NCBI RefSeq assembly: GCF_023347535.1
Contig: NZ_CP094473.1
Span: forward strand, 1,736,001-1,800,000
DNA: 64,000 bases
Reading direction: 5' to 3'
Origin: Faecalibacterium sp. HTF-F
Lineage (GTDB): Bacteria > Bacillota > Clostridia > Oscillospirales > Ruminococcaceae
Below, one piece after another: positions 23,771 through 30,728 of the stretch. The notes beneath the pieces are model-generated. The model was not told the origin of the DNA. It saw only the letters and a list, made by a program, of their open reading frames with translations, and did no database searches. Position numbers and translations under genes: made by a program. Position 1 is the first letter of the stretch, and each line of letters starts with the position of its first letter.

Positions 23771-24237
23771 CGTCCGTCCTTCACCGCCTCTCTGGTTCGC
23801 TGCTTTTCCTTTGCCTGTGTCCTGATCTGCTCCGTGAATTTCCGAAGCTGGCCGAAGATGGAAGCCTTGTCCTGCTCTTTGTTCAGCACCTTTGCGCTGT
23901 ACTTCTGGAAGGCCGCCGTGATAGCGTCCGCCTGATTGGCTTTGAAAAACAGCAGGTAATGACCGGGGCTCACTTTATGGAAAGCGTAGTCCACATGGAA
24001 CTCCTTCGCGATCCGGTCAAAATCCTTTGGAGCTCCCACATAGGGCATGGCACTTTTGCCGCCATAGTGGTTCATCAGCTTTTTCACGCTCTGGCGTCCC
24101 TGCGGGGTCAGCGCCTTCTGGTGGTGCTTTTGCAGCGCCCGAACCACCTTGCCAAGAGCGGCAGCCAGCACTTTTCCCGTGAGTTTCGTTGTCCTGATCG
24201 AAAGGGCAACCGTTTTTTGGTTTACTTCTTCCTGCAT
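23767..24237 (-). CDS. pcfB: PcfB-family protein (DUF3801)
   Basis: Protein of 156 aa. TVALSIRTTKLTGKVLAAALGKVVRALQKH opens the protein. YGGKSAMPYVGAPKDFDRIAKEFHVDYAFHKVSPGHYLLFFKANQADAITAAFQKYSAKVL is the PcfB core, followed by a basic tail. In enterococcal pCF10 (from memory) PcfB helps bring the relaxosome to the coupling protein, and here it is encoded directly before virD4. ATG 24237 has AAAGGAGG 4 nt upstream. Confidence 0.87.
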   Translation of the reverse strand: MQEEVNQKTVALSIRTTKLTGKVLAAALGKVVRALQKHHQKALTPQGRQSVKKLMNHYGGKSAMPYVGAPKDFDRIAKEFHVDYAFHKVSPGHYLLFFKANQADAITAAFQKYSAKVLNKEQDKASIFGQLRKFTEQIRTQAKEKQRTREAVKDGR

Positions 24238-24304
24238 AAAACCTCCTTTCCGTCGGGGTTCCCGCTATCCGGGAGGCCCCCGTACAATCTCGGGGAACAG
24301 AAAA

Positions 24305-24327
24305 CCTCGGGCCAATGTGGCCCGAGG
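24305..24327. repeat. ICE palindrome copy 12
   Basis: Both arms carry the CTC/GAG variant, so the second base pair is changed compensatorily. It lies 1 nt after the 24329 gene's stop. Confidence 0.92.
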
Positions 24328-24328
24328 C

Positions 24329-25366
24329 TTACCGCTCGGCATCTCTGCCGGACGGAGCTTTCTTTTCCGGCTCCGTCTGGACTTTTTCGTCCTGTTCCCG
24401 CATGGTCTGCAAGATAGAGGGCTTCTTTTGAAGTTGGGAGGGCTTTTCGCCGGACAGCGGCTTGATACATTCCAGACGGTCAGCCGCCCGGATGGCGTTG
24501 TCCGTGAGCTGCCTCTGCCATGCGCCCACGCTGGGAGCCCAACGAAAGCCGCTGCTTTTCAGCTCGGCCCGGGTGTCCGCGTCAGGCTTTCCGTCAAAGA
24601 ACACCTGCAAGCGGTTGTCCTCCCGGTTCATTTCCACACGACCCCCATCGAACTCCCAGCCGGAAAATTCCTGCTGTGCCTGTTTGGAAAGCTGTTCGAT
24701 ACGGGCCTTTACCCGGCGGATCTCCGCATTGTTGTTGGTTAGCTGGTAACTTTCAAAGGGCCTCGGGTCGCTTCGCCAACTTGACGCCATGCTTGCTTTC
24801 AGCTTTTCAATCTGGTCCGGCGACAGCAGCGCACAGCCGTCCAGCTTGCCATGCTTGCGGTAATAGGCGTTGACCTCCTTCATAATGAGCTGGGAGCGTT
24901 CCAGCCCGTCCAGCTTCTTCTGGAGCTTTTCAATCGCTGCCGGGTCATCGGCGCTGATCCCGCCCATGCCGGTGCTGCGTATCTTATCCAGCAGCCCTTG
25001 AATATGCCGCCATTCCTCCATGTTGCTGTCCCGCGCCCGGTTCTGTTTATCCTTCTTTCCCACCGGGAAATTGGAAGGCCCGGCGATCAGCACAGAGGGA
25101 ACCCTCGCGTCAATGGCAAAGCCTTGGTTCATGTTTTCGGCCAGCTTGCGGGCGTAGGTGTCTAACAGATGGTCGATCTTCTCATGGTACATGGGGTCCA
25201 CCCGGGATTTCTGCTTTTCCGCTATGGCAGCGGCCTTGTCCACCATTGCCCGGTATTCCGCCGTTGCGCTCCCTTCCTTGTAGTCGGAAAAGCTGTTCAT
25301 TTCTTTTGCCCGGCGGGCGGCTCCTTCATTGATAGGGTAATAGTTGATGGTATGCACCTCCTTCAT
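24329..25366 (-). CDS. conserved ICE protein of unknown function
   Basis: About 345 aa, soluble. It opens with INYYPINEGAARRAKEMNSFSDYKEGSATAEYRAMVDKAAAIAE. A helical region follows (DHLLDTYARKLAENMNQGF, SVLIAGPSNFPVGKKDKQNRARD). The C-terminal domain has RLQVFFDGKPDADTRAELKSSGFRWAPSVGAWQRQLTDNA, also seen in large ICE and phage proteins. Homologues I remember start with M-N-Y-Y-P. Here that first codon is ATC 25348, 8 nt after AAGGAGG. ATG 25366 is in frame but overlaps the ribosome site, so the true start is uncertain. Function unknown. Confidence 0.62.
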   Translation of the reverse strand: MKEVHTINYYPINEGAARRAKEMNSFSDYKEGSATAEYRAMVDKAAAIAEKQKSRVDPMYHEKIDHLLDTYARKLAENMNQGFAIDARVPSVLIAGPSNFPVGKKDKQNRARDSNMEEWRHIQGLLDKIRSTGMGGISADDPAAIEKLQKKLDGLERSQLIMKEVNAYYRKHGKLDGCALLSPDQIEKLKASMASSWRSDPRPFESYQLTNNNAEIRRVKARIEQLSKQAQQEFSGWEFDGGRVEMNREDNRLQVFFDGKPDADTRAELKSSGFRWAPSVGAWQRQLTDNAIRAADRLECIKPLSGEKPSQLQKKPSILQTMREQDEKVQTEPEKKAPSGRDAER

Positions 25367-25367
25367 G

Positions 25368-25390
25368 CTTCGGGCCATGCTGGCCCGAAG
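25368..25390. repeat. ICE palindrome copy 13
   Basis: Perfect arms, 2 nt after the ardA stop and about 20 nt before the likely start region of the next gene. Confidence 0.92.
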
Positions 25391-25392
25391 TC

Positions 25393-26106
25393 TTACCGTT
25401 CTTCATGGGAAGGCCCCGCCTTGTCCTTTTTCGGAGCGGGCGGGGCTTCTTGAAACCGTTTGAGTGCAGCGAGAATGGAGTGGACAGGCTCGGCCTTTTC
25501 GGGATAGGCAAATATCCGGTGTTCCGGCGGGATGTCCTGCGATCCGTGGTAATACTCCTTGAAGCCCTCCGGGACTGCCGACACATACCCACCGGGAGCG
25601 AATACGCCGCCTTCGTTGATACGCACATCCCGCCCGTATGCCTCATAATCGAAGTAGTTCTGAATGTGCTCCGGTATGTCGATAGTCCCAAGCTCGTCGG
25701 CGTAAAGACGGCCCAGCCCTTCATCATCGGAAATATCCGGGTAAAAGCGGTACAGGTCAAGGTTCTGCGTCAGGTTTATCAAATCCTTCACGCTCCTTGT
25801 GTAGTTTCCCAAGACAAGAGCGGCTTCAAAGGTTTCCAGTCCGCCCTTATCCCGTACTTCCAGCAGGGCGTGGCCCAGCTCGTTCAGCTCGTCGATGTTC
25901 TCACATTCGTAGAGATGATCGTAGAGCCCCAGCACATCGCTGTCAAAGCTGGTAAAGAACACTTCGCTGTACCGTTTCCCATCTATCCCGATTTTGGCAA
26001 GGGCGGCCTGCAACTCCTGTGTCGTCATGGGGAAATGTACCGTTGTCCCTACCTCAATCCCCATCAAGGGGTACAGGGCGGTGTTGGTTATATAGGCTTC
26101 AAACAT
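25393..26106 (-). CDS. ardA: ArdA antirestriction protein
   Basis: Protein of 237 aa. The start MFEAYITNTALYPLMGIEVGTTVHFPMTTQELQAAL and the acidic sequence ECENIDELNELGHALLEV, LDLYRFYPDISDDEGLGR, IPEHIQNYFDYEAYGRDVRINEGGVFAPGGYV match ArdA. ArdA mimics B-form DNA and blocks type I restriction enzymes, protecting the incoming single-strand-derived DNA. The protein is acid-rich as expected, and a short basic tail is added. It lies 4 nt from the methyltransferase stop. Confidence 0.88.
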   Translation of the reverse strand: MFEAYITNTALYPLMGIEVGTTVHFPMTTQELQAALAKIGIDGKRYSEVFFTSFDSDVLGLYDHLYECENIDELNELGHALLEVRDKGGLETFEAALVLGNYTRSVKDLINLTQNLDLYRFYPDISDDEGLGRLYADELGTIDIPEHIQNYFDYEAYGRDVRINEGGVFAPGGYVSAVPEGFKEYYHGSQDIPPEHRIFAYPEKAEPVHSILAALKRFQEAPPAPKKDKAGPSHEER

Positions 26107-26110
26107 GGGC

Positions 26111-27196
26111 TCATTCCTCCTTTCCGGCCCGGTCAGCCAGCACCTCATAGATCCCGGCCATAATGTAATCGGCGCAAGGGAGGGCAATCGCATTTCCCAG
26201 CGCCTTGTAGCGTTGCAGAGGCCGGATCTCCATGCCGTCCGCCCCGTACTTTGTCCAGCCCTCCGGCAGCCCCATCAGCCGTTCACTTTCTGTTTCCGTC
26301 AGAAAACGGATACAGCCGCCCTCCGGGTCGCCCTCATACCAGAAGGCAAAGGGCGTTACATCACTGGCTAAAAGAGTGGGAAAAGGGTCAGTTGGTAATC
26401 CGAAGCTGTTTCGGAAGGCCGTTTCTTCCTGCCTTTTTGCCGCTCCCCGCATACGGAAGCACTGAAAGGGGTGGATGACTGGTATCTGCCGCCCTGTTTC
26501 AAAAGAAGCTGTTCGATTTCCTTCGGCGGCGGCCCGCCCGCCCTCTCCGCAAGGCGGAGGAAGTGGGAGCATTGGACGGGGCTTAAATAGTATGTCTGCG
26601 GCACGTCTGCCTCCAAAATCCGCCACGACGAAAATCCGCTGCCTTCGTGCCAGCCTTCGGGAGCCTGCCCAATACTGGGCGTCCATGAGCCGCCAGCACA
26701 CATCAGGCGTTCCCCCTCGCACCATTCCGGCGTTTCCCCATCTTCCCGAAGGAGGCATTGGAACTTCGGTGTCCGAGAAGGCGGATAGGACGGCTCTAAA
26801 GTCCATCCGGTCATTTGTAGAAAACGCTCCCATGACGTTTTCCCAAACAGCGATAGCTGGATATAGGTTATCAGTAGCATCCCTCATTTCCTGTATGATA
26901 CGAAACGCCTGATAGAACAGGCTTGATTTTGCCCCGGCAAGGCCGGAGCGGTTGCCGATCAGAGAAAGGTTCTGACAGGGAGAGCCGAAGGTTATCACAT
27001 GGACCGGCGGGATTTTCCCGCCGTCCACCTTCGTAATATCCCCCAAATGCACCATGTCGGGAAAGTGCCTTTTGGTTATGGAGATGGGTGCTTTTTCAAT
27101 CTCGCTGGCCCATACCGGACGGATACCGCAACGGGAAGCCGCCAGAGGGAACACACCAATCCCGTCGAAAAGGCTCCCCAGCTTAACGTCCGGCAT
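26111..27196 (-). CDS. DNA (cytosine-5) methyltransferase
   Basis: Protein of 361 aa. Motif I SLFDGIGVFPLAA; catalytic motif IV GSPCQNLS with Cys74; motif VI VWENVMG; motif VIII QRIFVVADF; motif X YKALGNAIALPCADYIMAG. The target-recognition region between VIII and X is complete (TLLASDVTPFAFWYEGDPEGG). No restriction endonuclease lies beside it, so it is probably an orphan methylase that masks the ICE from host enzymes, complementing ArdA. It overlaps the upstream small gene by 14 nt. Confidence 0.95.
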   Translation of the reverse strand: MPDVKLGSLFDGIGVFPLAASRCGIRPVWASEIEKAPISITKRHFPDMVHLGDITKVDGGKIPPVHVITFGSPCQNLSLIGNRSGLAGAKSSLFYQAFRIIQEMRDATDNLYPAIAVWENVMGAFSTNDRMDFRAVLSAFSDTEVPMPPSGRWGNAGMVRGGTPDVCWRLMDAQYWAGSRRLARRQRIFVVADFGGRRAADILFKPRPMLPLPPPCGEGGRAAAEGNRTASFETGRQIPVIHPFQCFRMRGAAKRQEETAFRNSFGLPTDPFPTLLASDVTPFAFWYEGDPEGGCIRFLTETESERLMGLPEGWTKYGADGMEIRPLQRYKALGNAIALPCADYIMAGIYEVLADRAGKEE

Positions 27197-27539
27197 GGCC
27201 CGGGGTGCCGTGTCCCTTCACGGCAAGCACCCCTTCCAGCGTTGTCGCCGCAATGCCCAGCCGTCCGGCAACCGCAATATCGTTTTTCACATCCTCGTCC
27301 ACAGCGCTGCCGCAGACGATCAGGGTGTGGGAGCGCCGCAGCATATCCCGGCGCATATCGATCCCGGCCTTATGTTCCTCGGGAACGCTGTCATTCAAAA
27401 ACAGCGGCAGATACAAGAGCGGGCAGATCGGGGAAAAGCCCGCCTCATAAGCAAGGCGGCAGTAGTGGGCCGCCAGCTCCATATCAACATCCGGCTCACC
27501 GCTCCATGCGGCGGTCAGGTATGCTAAAGGTCGTTTCAT
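27183..27539 (-). CDS. DUF4406-like small protein
   Basis: Protein of 118 aa: RPLAYLTAAWSGEPDVDMELAAHYCRLAYEAGFSPICPLLYLPLFLNDS, then AGIDMRRDMLRRSHTLIVCGSAVDEDVKNDIAVAGRLGI. The pattern resembles the nucleoside 2-deoxyribosyltransferase-like fold of DUF4406/DUF7768 proteins, frequent in ICEs and phages. The substrate is unknown. It precedes the methyltransferase in the same transcript. Confidence 0.65.
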   Translation of the reverse strand: MKRPLAYLTAAWSGEPDVDMELAAHYCRLAYEAGFSPICPLLYLPLFLNDSVPEEHKAGIDMRRDMLRRSHTLIVCGSAVDEDVKNDIAVAGRLGIAATTLEGVLAVKGHGTPGHAGR

Positions 27540-27600
27540 TGGTTGAACCTCCATTTCTGTTTTGGTTTAGGGAAAAGCAAGGTATCGCCTAACCCCTCCG

Positions 27601-27620
27601 CCCCTTCCCCCGGGAAGGGG
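27601..27620. other. short GC hairpin
   Basis: CCCCTTCCC/GGGAAGGGG stem with a 2-nt loop, directly before the long inverted repeat. Confidence 0.6.
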
Positions 27621-27624
27621 AACG

Positions 27625-27790
27625 GCTCTGGAGAATTTATATCCCCGTCGCTTGATCGGGAAAAAGCATAACCGGGAGAAATCCGTCAAGGGTGCCTCTG
27701 GCACCGCCTGCGGCGGCGCTGCCCTTGACTGATTTTCCCGGCTATGCTACGGAATAACTGGCGACGGGGAATAATTTATATCTCCAGAGC
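27625..27790. other. long imperfect inverted repeat, possible structured RNA or origin
   Basis: Arms 27625-27693 and 27721-27790 pair in blocks: GCTCTGGAGA with TCTCCAGAGC, CCCCGTCGC with GCGACGGGG, and GTCAAGGG with CCCTTGAC, with partial pairing between. Two small stems, GGTGCC-TCT-GGCACC (27691-27705) and CCGCC-TGC-GGCGG, sit in the tip. There is no gene in the 27540-27848 gap. The size and block conservation suggest a folded RNA or a recombination or replication site. Confidence 0.7.
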
Positions 27791-27818
27791 TTCGGGGCGC
27801 GGGGCAGAGCCCAGCAAT

Positions 27819-27841
27819 CCTCGGGCCACGTTGACCCGAAG
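27819..27841. repeat. ICE palindrome copy 14
   Basis: Lies 7 nt after the parB-like stop. Two wobble pairs in the transcript. Confidence 0.9.
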
Positions 27842-27848
27842 TTTCGGC

Positions 27849-29222
27849 TTACTTTTCCTGTTCGTTTTTCTTCTCCGGCTTTTCGTGTTCCCTCTGCTGG
27901 CCCTTCCAGTCGTCCAGCAGCTTGATGATCTGGTCCTTCATTTCCCTCGGCGTAGTTTCCTTGCCGAAATACTTGCTCAGTTCCGCACCTGTCAAAATCA
28001 CTTTGTCTACCTCCTTTTTGTCCTCCATCATAATGCCGTCGATCACATCCCCGTTGAGCAGCTTCTTTTCGTCCAACTCACGCATACGCTTTGCCTGCGC
28101 CTGTGAAGGCGAGGACTGCTGGCTGTCAATGGCGACGGCGATATAGTTCTGGTTCTTCTTGCCGATATAGGAAAGCTCCACCGCCGTAGTAAAACCCAGC
28201 TTTTTTTCATCCATCAGCTTCATCAGGTCTGGAACCAGCTCATTGAGACGGATATACCGCTGCACCTGCTTGACCGCCATCTTATTGCGCTCGGCTACAA
28301 TTTCGTTGGAGCGTTTTCCTGCGTCCTTCGGGTCAATCTGGCCCGAAGTGCGGGAGCCCTGGTGCTTGATGGCCTCAAGCTGCATTTTCAAGGCTTTGGC
28401 CCGCTCACTGGGGAGGATTTCTTCACGCTGGTTGAGATTGTCCTCGACCATCTGCGTGATGGCTTCATCGTCCGTCAGATTGCGAACAATACAGGGCATA
28501 TCCGCATATCCGGCAAGCTCGCTGGCCTTCTGGCGGCGGTGGCCGGACACGATCTCATAGCCGCCATCCTCACGGGGACGGACGATAGCGGGCTGGGTCA
28601 CGCCCTTGTCCTTGACGCTGGACACCATAGCCCGCATTTCTTCATCATCCCGAACCTCAAAGGGATGGTTCTTGAAGGCGTGAAGCTCGTTCAGCTTGAT
28701 ATAGACGATCTGTTCCTTGCCCCGGCGTGGTGCATCCTTCGGTTTTTCGGGTTCCTTCGGAGCGGGAGCGGCCTGTACCGTTGGCGCCGTTTTTTTCTCC
28801 GGTTCCTTTTTGACCGCATTTTCCGGTTTCTGTGCGGGAGCTTCGGGCTTCGGGGTTGCGGCCTTGTCCTTATCTGCTTTCGGGGGACGGCCCCGGCGCT
28901 TCGGCTGTTCCGGCTCTTTGTGTTTTTCCTCCGCTTTCTTCGGAGCCTCCGGCTGCTTTTCCGGTTTTTCCGTTTTTGCCGGGGCAGGCTTTTCCCCGCT
29001 GGGAGCTGCCGCCCGTTCCTCGACCTTCTTTTCCTTCATAATTTCAGCGAAGTTATAGACGGAAACCTGCGGGTTCTTTACCTCCGGTTCCGTCTTTTTT
29101 TCCGGCTCCGGAGAAACGGAAACCTTCTCCGGCTCTTTTGGGGGAGCGGGAGGCGTTTCCTTGCCCGGCCCGCTATCCGTTACCGGCTGTTCCGGCGTTT
29201 TTGTGGTTTTATCATCTGCCAT
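27849..29222 (-). CDS. ParB/Spo0J-like DNA-binding protein with long disordered N-terminus
   Basis: About 457 aa. Residues 1-180 are Pro/Lys/Glu-rich and likely unstructured, with an AT-hook-like KRRGRPPK. The ParB nuclease-like domain follows (IVYIKLNELHAFKNHPFEV, MVSSVKDKGVTQPAIVRP, YEIVSGHRRQKASELAG), then MVEDNLNQREEILPSERAKALKMQLEAIKHQG and an HTH (VAERNKMAVKQVQRYIRLNELV). Palindrome copy 15 lies in frame between these parts (RTSGQIDPKD). ATG 29222 has AGGAGG 9 nt upstream. Such genes begin the conjugation region of Tn1549-like ICEs and may maintain or regulate the element. Confidence 0.87.
   Translation of the reverse strand: MADDKTTKTPEQPVTDSGPGKETPPAPPKEPEKVSVSPEPEKKTEPEVKNPQVSVYNFAEIMKEKKVEERAAAPSGEKPAPAKTEKPEKQPEAPKKAEEKHKEPEQPKRRGRPPKADKDKAATPKPEAPAQKPENAVKKEPEKKTAPTVQAAPAPKEPEKPKDAPRRGKEQIVYIKLNELHAFKNHPFEVRDDEEMRAMVSSVKDKGVTQPAIVRPREDGGYEIVSGHRRQKASELAGYADMPCIVRNLTDDEAITQMVEDNLNQREEILPSERAKALKMQLEAIKHQGSRTSGQIDPKDAGKRSNEIVAERNKMAVKQVQRYIRLNELVPDLMKLMDEKKLGFTTAVELSYIGKKNQNYIAVAIDSQQSSPSQAQAKRMRELDEKKLLNGDVIDGIMMEDKKEVDKVILTGAELSKYFGKETTPREMKDQIIKLLDDWKGQQREHEKPEKKNEQEK
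28326..28348. repeat. ICE palindrome copy 15 (coding)
   Basis: Within the parB-like gene, encoding TSGQIDPK in the same phase as the other coding copies. Confidence 0.88.
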
Positions 29223-29320
29223 AAGCATTTACCTCCTGTTTTTTGGCATGAAAAAAGAGGCTCAACTTTTCAGTCAAGCCCCCGTGGGAAGTTCCTCCTT
29301 TCTCCGCCATGATACAAAAA

Positions 29321-29348
29321 TACCGCCCGTAGTCTCGTTTGGGCGGTA
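29321..29348. terminator. hairpin between parB-like gene and kinase gene
   Basis: TACCGCCC/GGGCGGTA stem with a 12-nt loop. A T-run follows on the minus-strand side. It lies upstream of both divergent genes. Confidence 0.65.
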
Positions 29349-29388
29349 CTTTGTGTAAGATTGGCAGTCCATTATTAAGTTTTTTATT

Positions 29389-30123
29389 ATGTTCCCTTTG
29401 TACACCGTTGCTATGGGATATGAAGGTTTATCCGAGGTTTTGGTATCCCATCTTTTGCAGAAAAGCACTATACAACATTCTTTTGTTCTATACCATCCGG
29501 TTCAAATAGAGTATAACAATACCCTTTATACTGGATGCACCAGCACAGATTTTTTGAAAGAAGATCAGATGTTGATTCCTCTTGAGAAACTATATCGTCA
29601 ATTCACAGGTGAGAGCCTCGCCATCAAACTATCAGAACTTGATGGTTCGTCCGAACGGATTCCATTCCTTGTGGGTGAGGTTGAGCGCATCACCGGTCTA
29701 ACAAACTTCGGCGCATATCTAACCGCTATGCTCGAAATTGATGCTTTCTTTTTGAATGAAGATCGGCATACAAACAACATCGCCGTCCTCTATAACGATA
29801 AAATACAGGAATATGCTTTAAGTCCGCTTTTCGATCAAGGACTTTGCTTATTTGCGGATACAAGTAACGATTATCCGTTAGAGTTACCTTTGGATGCTTG
29901 TTTGAAGAAAATCGAAGCAAAACCTTTTAGCCTTAGCTTTGATGAACAGTTAGATGCCGCAGAAGAGTTATACGGCATACAGTTGCATTTCAACTTTACG
30001 ATAAAAGATGTACATAATGAATTGGAGCAACTGGTTCCATACTATGCTCCAGAAATTCGGCAGCGCATAGAGCAGCTGCTCCGGATACAAATTCGCAAAT
30101 ATGCTTATCTGATGGACAATTGA
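29389..30123 (+). CDS. HipA-like kinase-domain protein, probably short at the N-terminus
   Basis: Protein of 244 aa. MLEIDAFFLNEDRHTNNIAVL has the catalytic Asp and metal-binding Asn of the HipA C-terminal kinase fold. SPLFDQGLCLF is the DFG-like metal site. The upstream part (MGYEGLSEVLVSHLLQKS, TGCTSTDFL) corresponds to the middle of related stand-alone HipA-like proteins, but their first 20 or more residues are missing. There is no ribosome site before ATG 29389. AT-rich and opposite to the ICE genes. It may be a cargo toxin-like kinase or a truncated remnant; no antitoxin partner is visible. Confidence 0.62.
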   Translation: MFPLYTVAMGYEGLSEVLVSHLLQKSTIQHSFVLYHPVQIEYNNTLYTGCTSTDFLKEDQMLIPLEKLYRQFTGESLAIKLSELDGSSERIPFLVGEVERITGLTNFGAYLTAMLEIDAFFLNEDRHTNNIAVLYNDKIQEYALSPLFDQGLCLFADTSNDYPLELPLDACLKKIEAKPFSLSFDEQLDAAEELYGIQLHFNFTIKDVHNELEQLVPYYAPEIRQRIEQLLRIQIRKYAYLMDN

Positions 30124-30359
30124 TAGATATTCATTGCAATCACAAAGCGTTTGCAGTATATTATTTTATAATAAAATGGTTGCTCTGTTCCCCAGAACGA
30201 GCCACTTTTCTCCTCCTCCCCTGCCCCATCCCCAAATCCGCATTACTTTGTTTCCGAGAACGAATCCCCAAAATGTATGATTATGACATCATTTCGCAGG
30301 TATCGAGCCATTGCGAGGTTGTGAGTTGTTATACCAAAACGATGTAACAAACGCAACCC
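30124..30359 (+). other. ICE-end junction region
   Basis: No independent gene. At 30273-30347 a short frame ends SSHCEVVSCYTKTM, resembling the C-terminus of an rRNA methyltransferase. It appears to be an attachment-site-derived tail. Confidence 0.5.
30306..30316. repeat. candidate ICE attachment repeat, copy A
   Basis: AGCCATTGCGA, repeated exactly at 30363-30373. Both copies encode S-H-C-E in the same frame and lie 57 bp apart. Confidence 0.6.
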
Positions 30360-30677
30360 TCAAGCCATTGCGAAGCGGTTCTCCTTTTGACCAAACTCAA
30401 TGTCGAGCGGCACATCGAAGTGGACGTCAGCATGGATGAACTGGATGTGACTGCTGCGGAAAGCAAGGCGACTTACAATGAGATTCGGGATTATGTATGG
30501 GAGCATCATCAGTTGAAGGCCTCCAATCTCTATATCGCACAGGTGAAGCAGAAGTACGGCATTATTGAGCGAGAGAATTACCATAAAGCGAAAAATGAAA
30601 ATGCGAAGCAGCCCAAGTGTCCGAAGGAGAAAGAGGATGCGATTGTGGAGGCTTTGAAGCATTTTCAGATGATTTGA
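30360..30677 (+). pseudogene. 3' fragment of an RlmD-like 23S rRNA uracil methyltransferase gene
   Basis: The open frame SSHCEAVLLLTKLNVERHIEVDV, then ELDVTAAESKATYNEIRDYVWEHHQLKASNLYIAQVKQKYGI, ends CPKEKEDAIVEALKHFQMI. This is the C-terminal part of clostridial RlmD-type methyltransferases as I remember them. The catalytic domain and start are absent from the window. The fragment begins exactly at attachment-like copy B, so the ICE probably inserted into the 3' part of this gene and the 5' part lies beyond the other ICE end. Confidence 0.72.
30363..30373. repeat. candidate ICE attachment repeat, copy B
   Basis: Second AGCCATTGCGA. The chromosomal methyltransferase remnant continues directly from it. 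Confidence 0.6.
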
Positions 30678-30684
30678 TACGCAA

Positions 30685-30724
30685 TCCCCAGTCTAAACCG
30701 ACTAGAATCAGTATAGACTGGGGA
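30685..30724. terminator. bidirectional terminator
   Basis: 11-bp stem TCCCCAGTCTA/TAGACTGGGGA with a short T-run, between the convergent methyltransferase fragment and the next gene. Confidence 0.85.
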
Positions 30725-30728
30725 CTTT

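Noticed and set aside
1217..28348. Palindromes as ordinary intrinsic terminators
   Set aside because: Most copies have no T-run after the stem and they lie directly before ribosome sites within one operon. Only copy 11 is followed by a separate real terminator.
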